A DNA stretch of 32,263 nt from Beijerinckiaceae bacterium (GCA_031291515.1 JARLIW010000249.1:1-32263), one strand, 5' to 3'; counted from the stretch's first letter, positions 14,773-24,065 are shown. Made by a program: numbers and translations. Notes: a model not told the origin generated them from the sequence alone.

Positions 14773-15603
14773 ATGCTTGTCGCTTTTCTCATTATGCTCC
14801 GCGAAGGTATCGAAGCGTCCCTCATCGTCGGCATCATTGCGGGCTATTTGGCGCGGACGGGGCGCCGGCGTTTCCTCGGCGCGGTTTGGGCCGGGGTTCT
14901 CGCGGCCGCGGTGTTATGTCTCGCGCTCGGAATTGCGCTCGAAAAAGCCAGCACGGAATTTCCGCAAAGACAGCAGGAGCTCTTCGAGTCGATCGTTGCC
15001 TTTATAGCTGTCGGCGTTCTGACCTCGATGGTGTTTTGGATGAAGTCGGCGGCGCGCTCGATCAAGGCGCAACTGCACGATCAGATCGATGCCTCGCTTC
15101 AAACGAGTCGTGGTGGCGCGATAGCCCTCGTTCTCATGGCCTTCTTCGCGGTCGGCCGCGAGGGACTGGAATCGGTCTTCTTTCTTCTGGCGACATTCGA
15201 GCAAAGCACGGGGATCGGCGTGCCACTTGGCGCCATTCTCGGTCTCGTCGCGGCGGTGGCCTTTGGCTTGTTGATCTTTTACGGCGGCGTGCGCCTTAAC
15301 ATGCGAAAGTTCTTCCGCGTGACGGGGGCCTTCATCGTCATCGTCGCCGCGGGCCTTCTCGCCGGTGGCCTACGCTCCCTGCACGAAGCGGGTGTTTGGA
15401 ACGGCCTTCAACAGATTGTCGCGGATTGGAGCGCGGTTCTGCCAAAGGACGATGCGCTTGGCACCGTCTTGGCGGGGCTGTTCGGCTACAACGACATGCC
15501 AACATTGGGCGAAGCGCTGATCTATTTGGCCTATCTGATTCCCGCGCTGATCTTTTTCCTCATGCCTGCCCGCTCTGGTCTCCCGGTCCCCGAGCACGCC
15601 TGA
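14773..15603 (+). CDS. efeU: Ferrous iron permease EfeU (FTR1 family)
   Basis: A 276-residue polytopic inner-membrane protein of the FTR1/OFeT family, the iron channel of the EfeUOB system. Iron-binding REGxE motifs are at residues ~10-14 (LREGIEASL) and ~130 (GREGLES). About seven hydrophobic segments can be traced, with MLVAFLIML as the first. Length equals E. coli EfeU. It is the first gene of efeUOB; efeO starts 41 bases after its stop. The ribosome site is weak. The upstream interval contains iron-operator-like half-sites. Confidence 0.94.
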   Translation: MLVAFLIMLREGIEASLIVGIIAGYLARTGRRRFLGAVWAGVLAAAVLCLALGIALEKASTEFPQRQQELFESIVAFIAVGVLTSMVFWMKSAARSIKAQLHDQIDASLQTSRGGAIALVLMAFFAVGREGLESVFFLLATFEQSTGIGVPLGAILGLVAAVAFGLLIFYGGVRLNMRKFFRVTGAFIVIVAAGLLAGGLRSLHEAGVWNGLQQIVADWSAVLPKDDALGTVLAGLFGYNDMPTLGEALIYLAYLIPALIFFLMPARSGLPVPEHA

Positions 15604-15644
15604 CCGACCTATCGTTGCGTTCAAAACCAAAGAGAAGCCCAACC

Positions 15645-16781
15645 ATGCGCCTGTCGCCCGCCACCGCGTTCCTTACCGCTTCGCTTTCTGGGTTGAGCAT
15701 CGTCACGATTCCAGCTTGGAGCGCTCCGGGGACCGACGCACCGCAAGACGTCATCGTCACGATCGGCGACAAGGGCTGCGTCCCGATGGAATTGACCGCG
15801 CCGCCATCAAAGGTCAGCTTCAAAATCAAAAACGAGAGCAAGCGCGCGGTCGAGTGGGAAATCCTCAAAGGTCAAAGCGTCATCGAAGAACGCGAGAACA
15901 TTTTGCCCGGATTCGTCTCGACCCTGACGGCGAAGCTCGAGCCGGGCGACTATGAAATGACCTGCGGTCTGCTCAGCAACCCCAAGGGCAAGCTCACCGT
16001 CAAAGCAGCAACGACCGTCGAGGACAAACCGAAGCGACATGATTTTGGTCCCGAGATCGTGGCCTATAAGGCCTATGTCACCGACGAAGCCGAACAATTG
16101 GCGACCAAGACCCGAACGCTCGTCGATGCAATCAAGGCGGGCAAACTCGAGGAGGCCCAAAAAGCCTATGCGCCCGCGCATTTCCATTACGAGCGGATCG
16201 AGCCCGTGGCGGAAGTTTTCAACGATCTCGATAAGAGCATGGATTCGCGCGCGGACGATTACGAAAACAAGGAAAAGGATCCAAACTTCGCCGGGTTTCA
16301 TCGGCTCGAGTTCGGCTTGTTTTCAGAAAAATCCACCGGTGGCCTCAAGGACTATGCGGACCGGTTGTTGAAGGATACGCTCGACCTCAAGGGCCGCGTG
16401 GCTTCGCTCGACATCACGCCGAAAATTCTTGCCGGTGGCGCCGCCGAACTGATCGAGGAAGTCGCGGCGAAGAAAATCAGCGGCGAGGAAGACCGCTATT
16501 CCAAGACCGATCTCTGGGATTTCCAGGCCAATGTCGATGGCGCGCAAAAGATCGTCGCCCTGCTCCGCCAGGACATCACCGCGCGCGATCCCGCGCTGGT
16601 TGCGCAGATCGATGCGAACTTTGCAAAAGTCGATTCGAAGCTGGCCAAATACAAGAATGGCGACGACGGCTTCGAGAGCTACGATAGTTTGACGCCGGAA
16701 GACCAAAAGGCGCTCAAAGGTCCGATCACGGCATTGGCCGAGGATCTTTCAAAACTGCGTGGCACGCTTGGAGTCGACTAA
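15645..16781 (+). CDS. efeO: Iron uptake system protein EfeO
   Basis: A 378-residue periplasmic protein. The true start is the ATG at 15645 (MRLSPATAFLTASL), which gives a Sec signal peptide cleaved near AWSA; the track ORF begins 83 codons earlier in efeU. Residues ~30-120 form a cupredoxin-like domain (VIVTIGDKGCVPMELTAPP...GDYEMTCGLLSNPKGKLTV). The rest is an M75/imelysin-like domain with GxHxxE at residues 217-222 (GFHRLE) and HFHYERIEPVAEVF. It binds and delivers iron to EfeU. It sits between efeU and efeB in one operon. Confidence 0.94.
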   Translation: MRLSPATAFLTASLSGLSIVTIPAWSAPGTDAPQDVIVTIGDKGCVPMELTAPPSKVSFKIKNESKRAVEWEILKGQSVIEERENILPGFVSTLTAKLEPGDYEMTCGLLSNPKGKLTVKAATTVEDKPKRHDFGPEIVAYKAYVTDEAEQLATKTRTLVDAIKAGKLEEAQKAYAPAHFHYERIEPVAEVFNDLDKSMDSRADDYENKEKDPNFAGFHRLEFGLFSEKSTGGLKDYADRLLKDTLDLKGRVASLDITPKILAGGAAELIEEVAAKKISGEEDRYSKTDLWDFQANVDGAQKIVALLRQDITARDPALVAQIDANFAKVDSKLAKYKNGDDGFESYDSLTPEDQKALKGPITALAEDLSKLRGTLGVD

Positions 16782-16816
16782 TTTTAAACGTACCGGCATC
16801 CGTGGAGATCGAGGTT

Positions 16817-18133
16817 ATGCGTAAGACGAGCGAGCATCCAGACACGGCCGCGCAATCGGCCCCGTCTCCGGAGGGACCATCGCGTCGCGCCCTCATTATT
16901 GGCGCTGGACTTGCTGGTGGCGCCACGGTGCTGAAGGCGGGGGATGCCGCCGCGGTTCAGACATCCGGCGCCGTCGGACCTGCGCCTCGCGACGACGACA
17001 GCACTCTCGATGCGCAGCCGTTTTACGGCGACCACCAGTCTGGAATTCTCAATCCCCAGCCGCCGTCCGCCATCATCGTGTCTTTCGATGTGCTCGCGAC
17101 CGACCGCGCCGGGCTACAGCTTTTGTTCCAAGATTTGACCAAGCGGATCGCGTTTCTGACAAAAGGCGGAGAAATTCCGGTGGCCGACCCGCTCATGCCC
17201 CCGCCAGATTCCGGGATCCTCGGCCCCGACGCAAGGCCCGACAACCTCACCATGACGGTGGCGCTCGGGGCCTCGCTGTTCGATGATCGGTTTGGACTCG
17301 CCGCGCTGAAGCCGAAACAGCTCGCGCCGATGGAACGTTTTTCCAACGATTCGCTCGATGCCAAATTCTGCCACGGCGATCTTTTGATCCAGTTCTGCGC
17401 GAACACGGCCGAAACCAATGTTCACGCTTTGCGCGACATCCTCAAAAACACCCCCGCGCTCTTGGCGATTCGATGGAAAATGGATGGCTTTCTGCCGCCC
17501 AATACGTTGAAAAAAGCCGGCCGGGAAACGAACCGCAATCTGATGGGGTTTAAAGACGGAACCGCGAATCTCGACACGCAAGATACGAACGTAATGAATG
17601 AAATGGTCTGGGTTGGTCCTCGCTCGGACGAGCCCGCATGGACGCATGGCGGGAGCTACCAGGTCGTTCGCCTCATCCGCATGACGGCCGAGCGGTGGGA
17701 TCGCACGCCTCTTGGCGAGCAGCAAAAGATCTTTGGTCGGGATAAGGCGAGCGGCGCGCCGCTCGGCATGAAAAATGAACGCGATATCCCGAATTATACC
17801 GATACCGCGCAAGGCCTTTCGATCCCGAGGGACGCGCATATCCGGCTCGCCAACCCACGAACGCCCGCGACCCAGGCCAATCTCATATTACGCCGGCCGT
17901 TCAATTTCTCGCGCGAACTCACCGCGGCCGGTCAACTCGACATGGGTCTCCTGTTCATTTGTTACCAGGCCAATCTCGATGCCGGATTTCGTACCGTGCA
18001 GGCCCGGCTCAATGGCGAGCCTCTCGAGGAATATATCAAACCGTTCGGCGGCGGCTATTTCTTCGCGCTGCCCGGTGTCCGCGACGCATCGAGCTACCTC
18101 GCCAAGGACCTGATCGAGCGAAGCCCGGCCTGA
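16817..18133 (+). CDS. efeB: Dye-decolorizing heme peroxidase EfeB
   Basis: A 438-residue DyP-type peroxidase, exported folded by Tat. The twin-arginine signal is SRRALIIGAGLAGG. The DyP motif GFKDG is at residues 244-248 with the distal Asp. DAHIRLANPRT contains the probable proximal heme His, and GGSYQVVRLIRM and YIKPFGGGYFFALPGV are further EfeB signatures. In EfeUOB it is thought to oxidise Fe(II) or act on heme in the periplasm. I take the ATG at 16817; the track's GTG at 16802 is five codons earlier and is possible. It is the last gene of the operon. Confidence 0.94.
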   Translation: MRKTSEHPDTAAQSAPSPEGPSRRALIIGAGLAGGATVLKAGDAAAVQTSGAVGPAPRDDDSTLDAQPFYGDHQSGILNPQPPSAIIVSFDVLATDRAGLQLLFQDLTKRIAFLTKGGEIPVADPLMPPPDSGILGPDARPDNLTMTVALGASLFDDRFGLAALKPKQLAPMERFSNDSLDAKFCHGDLLIQFCANTAETNVHALRDILKNTPALLAIRWKMDGFLPPNTLKKAGRETNRNLMGFKDGTANLDTQDTNVMNEMVWVGPRSDEPAWTHGGSYQVVRLIRMTAERWDRTPLGEQQKIFGRDKASGAPLGMKNERDIPNYTDTAQGLSIPRDAHIRLANPRTPATQANLILRRPFNFSRELTAAGQLDMGLLFICYQANLDAGFRTVQARLNGEPLEEYIKPFGGGYFFALPGVRDASSYLAKDLIERSPA

Positions 18134-18242
18134 TCGTGGTTCCGCCTGACAACGTATCACTGGGGTCAACCCCGGCGTCGCTTCCTCTTGTGGCAAATGC
18201 CCTTCGCCTGCACTATGGTCTCGCATTCGAAGGAGCTGGTCG

Positions 18243-21200
18243 ATGAGCGTCGTCGAATCAAATCCGGCGGCTTCCAAGCCGCGGCCATTCGCGGAATTCG
18301 CGTCCTCGATTCGCGCGCAATCCGAACTTCGCGCGGCAATCACGGCGCATGACCGGGCCCCCGAGCAGCAACGGGTGGCCGCGCTCGCCGTGCAAGCCGC
18401 CCTTCCAACGGAGATGACGACACGCGTTCAAGCGATGGCGCGCGCGCTCGTCGAGACGCTTCGGGCGAAAGAGACACGCGGCGCCTTGGACGGATTGGTG
18501 CGCGAATACGACCTCTCCAGCCAGGAAGGCGTCGCGCTGATGTGTCTGGCGGAGGCGCTGCTGCGCATTCCGGATCGCGCCACGCGCGACGCGTTGATCC
18601 GCGACAAGATCAGCACCGGCGATTGGCGCGGCCATCTTGGCCATTCGCCCTCGCTGTTCGTCAATGCCGCGACCTGGGGGCTCGCCGTCGCGAGCAAATT
18701 GACGGAAACCACGAGCGAAACCGGCCTTGGCACGGCGCTCTCCCGCTTGATCGCGCGAGGCGGCGAGCCGGTGATCCGCAAAGGCGTCGATATCGCCATG
18801 CGCATGATGGGGGAGAAGTTCGTCATGGGACGAACGATTGCGGAAGCTCTCGCCAACGCCCGGCGGCTCGAAACCAAAGGTTTCCGCTACTCCTACGATA
18901 TGCTCGGCGAGGCCGCGACCACCGGCGCCGACGCCGATCGTTATTACCGCGACTACGAGCTCGCGATTCATGCGATCGGCAGTGCTTCCGCCGGGCTCGG
19001 GATTTTTGAGGGACCGGGCATCTCGATCAAGCTTTCCGCGCTGCACCCCCGCTATGTCAGGCCACAGCGGGACCGCGTGATGCGCGAGCTGCTTCCGCGG
19101 CTGACGGCGCTCGCCCGGCTCGCGCGCCACTACGACATCGGGCTCAACATCGATGCCGAGGAGGCGGATCGGCTGGAGCTCTCGCTCGACCTTCTCGAAC
19201 AGCTTTGCTTCGATCCCGGCTTGATCGGCTGGAACGGCATCGGCTTCGTGGTCCAAGCGTACCAGAAACGGGCCGCTTTCGTGTTGGACTGGATCATCGA
19301 TCTCGGGCGGCGCAGCGGTCACCGTCTCATGATCCGGCTGGTCAAGGGCGCCTATTGGGACAGCGAGATCAAGCGCGCCCAGGTCGACGGGCTCGACGGC
19401 TTCCCGGTTTTTACCCGCAAAATCCACACGGACGTTTCCTATCTGGCCTGCGCGCGCAAGCTGCTGGCGGCGGCCGATGCCGTCTTCCCGCAATTCGCCA
19501 CGCACAACGCCCACACCTTGGCGGCGGTCCACGCCATGGCGGGTCCCCACTTCCACAATGGGCAATATGAGTTCCAATGTCTGCACGGCATGGGCGAACC
19601 GCTTTACGAAGAGGTGGTCGGCCCCGCCAAGCTGGACCGGCCCTGCCGTATCTACGCACCCGTCGGCACGCACGAGACATTGCTTGCCTACCTCGTCAGG
19701 CGTTTGCTCGAAAATGGGGCCAACTCCTCCTTCGTGAACCAAATCCAGGACCCGGCGGTGACCATCGACGAACTGGTGGCCGATCCGGTGGCGCGGGTCT
19801 TGGCGCACCAGCCTCCCGGCGCGCCGCACGAACGCATCGTTCACCCCCGCGATCTCTTCGCGCCAAGACGCCGCAATTCGGCGGGGCTCGACCTTGGCAA
19901 CGAGCAGACCTTGGCCCTGCTCGCGTCCGCCCTCCGACACAGCGCGTCTCGGGATTGGCGGGCTGTTCCATCGGACGGGACCAGCGCTCCGGCGCGCGAG
20001 ATCCGCAATCCCGCCGACCATCGCGACATCGTGGGCCAGGTCGTCGAAGCGACGCCCGCGCAAATCGACGCCGCCTTGACCCTCGCGGCCAAGGCAGCCG
20101 CGGGCTGGCAGGCGACGCCGCCGGCGGACCGCGCCGCCTGTCTGCTGCGCGCGGCGGATCTGCTGGAAGCTCGCATGCCGGCGTTGCTCGGGCTGATCGT
20201 CCGCGAAGCGGGCAAGTCGCTGGCCAATGCCATCGCCGAGGTCCGCGAGGCGGTGGACTTCCTGCGCTATTACGGAACCGAAGTGGCGACGCGGTTCGAT
20301 ACAACGACCCATAGGGCGTTGGGCGCGGTCACCTGCATATCGCCGTGGAATTTCCCGCTCGCGATTTTTACCGGGCAGATCGCGGCGGCGCTGGCCGCGG
20401 GGAACACGGTGCTCGCCAAACCAGCGGAGGAGACACCGCTCATCGCGGCCCAGGCCGTTGCGCTCCTGCACGAGGCCGGCATCCCAGAAAACGTCCTGCA
20501 TCTCTTGCCAGGACACGGCAGCGTGGGGGCTCGCCTCGTGGCCGATCCACGCACGCGCGGCGTCGTCTTCACGGGATCCACGGAGGTTGCCCGCCTGATC
20601 CAGCGGGAACTGAGCGAGCGGCTGAATCCCGACGGCAGCCCCGTCCCGCTCATTGCCGAGACCGGCGGCCAAAACGCGCTCGTGGTGGATTCCTCGGCCT
20701 TGGCGGAACAAGTCGTGGCCGACGTGCTGATATCCGCCTTTGACAGCGCGGGACAGCGATGTTCCGCGCTGCGGATCCTGTGCTTGCAGGAGGACATCGC
20801 GGAGCGCACCCTGACAATGCTGCGCGGCGCGCTCGCCGAACTGACGGTCGGCAACCCGGATCGCCTGTCCACCGACATCGGTCCGGTGATCACGGCGCGG
20901 GCGCGGGACGCCATCGCGGCGCATATCCGCGCCATGCGCGAACGCGGCTTTCCCGTTCATCAGCTGCCGCTGACCGAGGCGTGCGACCACGGGACCTTCG
21001 TCGCCCCGGCCATCATCGAACTTCCAAGCCTTGCCGCGCTCGAGCGGGAAGTGTTTGGTCCGGTCCTGCATGTGCTGCGTTACCGCCGCGACGGTCTGGA
21101 TACGTTATTGAGCGATATCAACGCGACGGGCTATGGCCTGACCTTCGGCGTCCATTCTCGCATCGACGAAACGATCGCTCGGGTGACCGCGAAAGCTAAG

Positions 21201-21905
21201 GCCGGCAACATCTATGTCAACCGCAACCTGATCGGCGCCGTCGTTGGCGCGCAGCCGTTCGGCGGCCACGGTCTATCCGGCACGGGCCCCAAGGCCGGAG
21301 GTCCGCTCTACGTGCGGCGTCTTCTCGCAATACGCCCCGTCGAAACAGGATTGAACACAAACCTTATCCGCGAGGCCGCGCGGATTTGGGCGGACTGGCT
21401 TATTCAGACCGGCCAAAAGGACGCGGCCACCCGATTGGCGCCGGAATTTGCCTCGACCCCCTTCGGCGTTGCGATCGCGCTTTCCGGCCCCACTGGCGAG
21501 CGCAACACCTACAGCACCGAGGCGCGAGGTGTGGTGCTTTGCATCGCGTCGAACCAAGATGAACTAGTTCATCAGATTGGCGTGGCGCTTGTGACCGGAA
21601 ATCGCGCGTTGGTCGCCGTCGGCGCCCTTTCGAGTCCGCAGCTTCTGCCCACGTCGTTGTCCACGTGGATAACGGAGACACCCAGTCCAGACGACAACGA
21701 ATTCCAGGCGGTCTTGTTCCACGGCAGTCGGCCCGGTCTCCAGGCCCTGAACCGAACGATTGCAGCCAGAACCGGCCCGATCATTCAGATCCACGTCCCA
21801 CAACCGAACGGCCGCTACCCACTCGAAGCGCTTGTGCAGGAACGTTCCGTTAGCACAAACACGGCGGCGGCCGGCGGCAACGCCAATCTCTTGATGATCG
21901 GATGA
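18243..21905 (+). CDS. putA: Bifunctional proline dehydrogenase / P5C dehydrogenase PutA (type B)
   Basis: A 1220-residue flavoenzyme oxidising proline to glutamate with substrate channelling. There is no N-terminal ribbon-helix-helix, so it should not repress its own gene. The PRODH barrel spans about residues 130-470, with RLVKGAYWDSEIKRAQ near 364 and CLHGMGEPLYEEV. The aldehyde dehydrogenase domain has Glu806 (AETGGQ) and catalytic Cys840 (GQRCSALR). The C-terminal ~180 residues include ALSGPTGERNTY and end in NTAAAGGNANLLMIG, the conserved C-terminal domain that defines type B PutA. A strong AAGGAG precedes the ATG. It is monocistronic, with a 109-base leader after efeB. A 937-residue frame on the opposite strand is a codon-bias shadow. 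Confidence 0.96.
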   Translation: MSVVESNPAASKPRPFAEFASSIRAQSELRAAITAHDRAPEQQRVAALAVQAALPTEMTTRVQAMARALVETLRAKETRGALDGLVREYDLSSQEGVALMCLAEALLRIPDRATRDALIRDKISTGDWRGHLGHSPSLFVNAATWGLAVASKLTETTSETGLGTALSRLIARGGEPVIRKGVDIAMRMMGEKFVMGRTIAEALANARRLETKGFRYSYDMLGEAATTGADADRYYRDYELAIHAIGSASAGLGIFEGPGISIKLSALHPRYVRPQRDRVMRELLPRLTALARLARHYDIGLNIDAEEADRLELSLDLLEQLCFDPGLIGWNGIGFVVQAYQKRAAFVLDWIIDLGRRSGHRLMIRLVKGAYWDSEIKRAQVDGLDGFPVFTRKIHTDVSYLACARKLLAAADAVFPQFATHNAHTLAAVHAMAGPHFHNGQYEFQCLHGMGEPLYEEVVGPAKLDRPCRIYAPVGTHETLLAYLVRRLLENGANSSFVNQIQDPAVTIDELVADPVARVLAHQPPGAPHERIVHPRDLFAPRRRNSAGLDLGNEQTLALLASALRHSASRDWRAVPSDGTSAPAREIRNPADHRDIVGQVVEATPAQIDAALTLAAKAAAGWQATPPADRAACLLRAADLLEARMPALLGLIVREAGKSLANAIAEVREAVDFLRYYGTEVATRFDTTTHRALGAVTCISPWNFPLAIFTGQIAAALAAGNTVLAKPAEETPLIAAQAVALLHEAGIPENVLHLLPGHGSVGARLVADPRTRGVVFTGSTEVARLIQRELSERLNPDGSPVPLIAETGGQNALVVDSSALAEQVVADVLISAFDSAGQRCSALRILCLQEDIAERTLTMLRGALAELTVGNPDRLSTDIGPVITARARDAIAAHIRAMRERGFPVHQLPLTEACDHGTFVAPAIIELPSLAALEREVFGPVLHVLRYRRDGLDTLLSDINATGYGLTFGVHSRIDETIARVTAKAKAGNIYVNRNLIGAVVGAQPFGGHGLSGTGPKAGGPLYVRRLLAIRPVETGLNTNLIREAARIWADWLIQTGQKDAATRLAPEFASTPFGVAIALSGPTGERNTYSTEARGVVLCIASNQDELVHQIGVALVTGNRALVAVGALSSPQLLPTSLSTWITETPSPDDNEFQAVLFHGSRPGLQALNRTIAARTGPIIQIHVPQPNGRYPLEALVQERSVSTNTAAAGGNANLLMIG

Positions 21906-22393
21906 ATGCCATCGGAACGACCATTCGCGAGCTCCCACGCGAAGTTGCGCCCATGTAAAAGGGGATCGCCGCCGCTCCACTCCAGGCTCTCGGCCAGTCA
22001 CGACTGGACCAGCCGCATGCCACGGTCAAGACCGGCGATTGGGGACATTGACCATCGGGAAATCAAGGCAAATCCGCGTTTAGAAATCCGATCGTGCGTA
22101 TTCACGGACCACAGAGAATAAAAACAGGGCCTTAGAATCGCTCCGCTTTCGCTTGCGGAGGCCAAATCGCCAGTATGCGGCCCGATCTCGAGGGGTAATA
22201 ACGGAAACAAAATTCGTCTAATACGAGAACAACAAGTGAATTATCCCACCGACAGCCCACAACGTGACCACATGATCTAAATCGCCACCGAATCATCATT
22301 CATTTCGTAGTATTTTTAATAACTTAAAATCATATACTCAAGTTTACGGCCACGCTTATTGCACCAAAAGCGATCTATTTCGAACATATTGGG

Positions 22394-22421
22394 TTGACGG
22401 CAAATTTTAGTGACCTATATT
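22394..22421 (+). promoter_or_regulatory. Sigma70-type promoter of the microcin-like gene
   Basis: TTGACG at 22394-22399, a 16-base spacer and TATATT at 22416-22421, five of six matches in each hexamer, in an AT-rich context. The predicted start is near 22428. Confidence 0.6.
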
Positions 22422-22426
22422 TGTGC

Positions 22427-22448
22427 GTGACGCACCAAAATGCGTCAC
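22427..22448. promoter_or_regulatory. Perfect inverted repeat at the predicted transcription start
   Basis: GTGACGCA-CCAAAA-TGCGTCAC: perfect 8-bp arms with a 6-base loop, directly downstream of the -10 and 25 bases before the start codon. It could be an operator for a dimeric repressor or a 5' leader stem close to the ribosome site. Confidence 0.6.
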
Positions 22449-22472
22449 TTCGCAACAAAAGGAGTGCAGTGC

Positions 22473-22694
22473 ATGTCGCATGATTTCGACACGATACGTG
22501 AACTCAATCCTTCGGAACTCGATCAAGTCGGCGGTGGCCTTTCCGTCGGTGTTGGCGTGACCGTAAATGCGAGTCAGGAACTCGGCGCCGTTTCCGGTCT
22601 TGTCGGCCAAGTCGGCAGCCTGGTAACCGGCCTCGTGGGAGGCGCCACGGGCACGGCTGGCGGCCTGGCGGGCGGCCTTCTCGGAATTCTGTAA
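22473..22694 (+). CDS. Microcin/bacteriocin-like precursor with double-glycine leader
   Basis: A 73-residue peptide. The start is ATG 22473, preceded by AAAGGAG at good spacing; the track's ATG at 22440 lies within the inverted repeat and adds 11 non-fitting residues. The leader is MSHDFDTIRELNPSELDQVGG, with the ELxxVGG pattern cut by C39 peptidases, giving a 52-residue core. By my count the core has 16 Gly, no Cys, no Lys or Arg, a single charged residue (Glu15), and a run of GxxxG motifs toward the end (LVGGATGTAGGLAGG). It should be very hydrophobic and membrane-seeking. An adaptor and a C39 ABC exporter follow on the same strand. This fits a class II microcin-like product; the activity is inferred. 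It could also be a signalling or other secreted peptide. Confidence 0.8.
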   Translation: MSHDFDTIRELNPSELDQVGGGLSVGVGVTVNASQELGAVSGLVGQVGSLVTGLVGGATGTAGGLAGGLLGIL

Positions 22695-22704
22695 AGAGCG
22701 CGTG

Positions 22705-22736
22705 GGCGGCGGCTGGCATGGCCGCCGCCGCCTTTT
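22705..22736 (+). terminator. Terminator or attenuator after the precursor gene
   Basis: GGCGGCGGC (22705-22713), a 7-base loop, GCCGCCGCC (22721-22729), then GCCTTTT. A perfect 9-bp stem with a short T run, between the precursor gene and its exporter genes. It probably lets only part of the transcripts through. Confidence 0.6.
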
Positions 22737-22769
22737 CGTGAATGAACAACAGCGGAACGGTGCCAAGCC

Positions 22770-24065
22770 ATGACGCCTTCGCGTTTGTTCCGGCGCCAAG
22801 TCGCCGATGCCCGAAGGGACAATTGGCTTGGCCAGGCTCAGCTTGTTCAACCGATGCCGGTTCGCCTGATCGTTTGGACATGTGTGGGCTTCGTTGGCGC
22901 GGCCGTGGCATTCACCGCTTTTGGAACCTACACGCGTCGTGTCCACGCCGAAGGCGTGCTGTCACCGAATAGCGGCTTGATGACACTGACGAGTCCGCGA
23001 GCCGGCCGAGTGGGAAGCTCAGCCGTTCGCGAAGGCGACCGAGTCGAGAAAGGCCAGCTTCTCTATACGATCGATGTCGATGCGGTCTCCGCGAGTGGCC
23101 CGACACAGGCCCGGATCATCACGCAACTCAGCCGTCAAAAAGAAAGCGTCGAGCGGGAACGAGCCGCGCGCGCCGCCTTGGCCGTCATCGAAAAAAAGTC
23201 GCTCCAGGAGCAACTCGACAATAGCCTTCGGCAAAGTCGTGAATTCGCGGAACAAATCTCGCTGCAATCGAAGCTCGAAGGGCCGGTCAAGGATCGCACC
23301 GACGAACTCTCCAACGCCGTGGGCAAGGGCTTGGCGCGCGCTTCCGATTTCCAAAATCAAAATTATTTGTATCTCCAGGCCAACACCCAGCTCGCCCAAT
23401 TCAAGCAAGCCAGTCTGCAACTCGACGGCAAGATCGGCGATCTTCGATCACAAATCGAAGAATTTGACGACAAGCTCGCGCGCGATTTGGCCGAGTTCGA
23501 TCGATCGGCCGCGCGGCTCGACCAGCAAATCGCTGAAAGCGAAGCCCAGCGAGCCATCGAGATTCGCGCGCCGGAACGTGGCATTCTCACCTCGATCCAG
23601 GTTCATGCGGGACAACAGATCGCAACCGGAGGAGCCTTGCTTACGCTGCTTCCAAGCGCCGGACGGTTGCAGGCAAACCTTTACGTCGATAGTTCCGCGA
23701 TCGGATTCGTCGAGAAGGGCGAGGCGGTGATGTTGCGGTACGCGGCATTTCCATTCCAGCGCTTTGGCCTCTATCGCGGAAGCGTCGTCGAAGTGACCCA
23801 TGCGCCCCTTGATGCCCCCGGACAACCCACTCCGGGCGGCACCGAGTCGAAATCCGTCATTCCTGGCGGCGCTGGGATTTACAGGATTATCGTGCGGCCC
23901 GATCGGGATCAAATCATCGCGTATGGCGAAGCCAAAAGCCTCGAAGCGGGCATGCGCGTCGAAGCGGATATCGCGTTGGAAAAGAGGCCGATTTATCGCT
24001 GGCTCCTCGACCCCGTCTCGCACCTTCGACATAGCGCGGCCCTCGTCACCGGAGGTCCACGTTGA
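22770..24065 (+). CDS. HlyD/CvaA-type membrane fusion protein
   Basis: A 431-residue periplasmic adaptor of a type I secretion system. One N-terminal transmembrane helix (LIVWTCVGFVGAAVAFTAFG, residues ~33-52) is followed by the first half of a lipoyl/barrel-sandwich domain (GLMTLTSPRAGRVGSSAVREGDRVEKGQLLYTI). A long Gln/Glu/Lys-rich coiled-coil hairpin spans ~100-265, then comes the second lipoyl half (IRAPERGILTSIQVHAGQQI) and a C-terminal beta domain. It should link the ABC exporter to an outer-membrane TolC-like channel, which is not encoded here. Its stop overlaps the start of the exporter gene, so the two are translationally coupled. Confidence 0.88.
   Translation: MTPSRLFRRQVADARRDNWLGQAQLVQPMPVRLIVWTCVGFVGAAVAFTAFGTYTRRVHAEGVLSPNSGLMTLTSPRAGRVGSSAVREGDRVEKGQLLYTIDVDAVSASGPTQARIITQLSRQKESVERERAARAALAVIEKKSLQEQLDNSLRQSREFAEQISLQSKLEGPVKDRTDELSNAVGKGLARASDFQNQNYLYLQANTQLAQFKQASLQLDGKIGDLRSQIEEFDDKLARDLAEFDRSAARLDQQIAESEAQRAIEIRAPERGILTSIQVHAGQQIATGGALLTLLPSAGRLQANLYVDSSAIGFVEKGEAVMLRYAAFPFQRFGLYRGSVVEVTHAPLDAPGQPTPGGTESKSVIPGGAGIYRIIVRPDRDQIIAYGEAKSLEAGMRVEADIALEKRPIYRWLLDPVSHLRHSAALVTGGPR

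Larger units (their letters stand above)
21906..22472. other. Gene-free, AT-rich leader upstream of the microcin-like gene
   Basis: No convincing gene on either strand. It contains a small stem CTCCGC-N8-GCGGAG (22141-22160), probably an end-of-gene structure. From about 22200 the sequence becomes much more AT-rich than the surroundings. The promoter and inverted repeat of the next gene are at its right end. Confidence 0.7.

Noticed and set aside
14773-18133. Idea that efeO and efeB are longer at the N-terminus, as in the ORF track
   Set aside because: The extra residues of the efeO frame lie inside efeU in another frame, and the signal peptide starts at 15645. For efeB, the ATG at 16817 leaves the Tat signal intact.
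18258-21071. 937-residue open frame opposite putA
   Set aside because: putA is fully supported by domains and catalytic residues. The antisense frame is Arg/Gly-rich, shows no motif and arises from GC3 bias.
22407-22946. 179-residue minus-strand ORF across the microcin-like gene
   Set aside because: It would run through the promoter, inverted repeat and terminator of the plus-strand gene, and has no motif.
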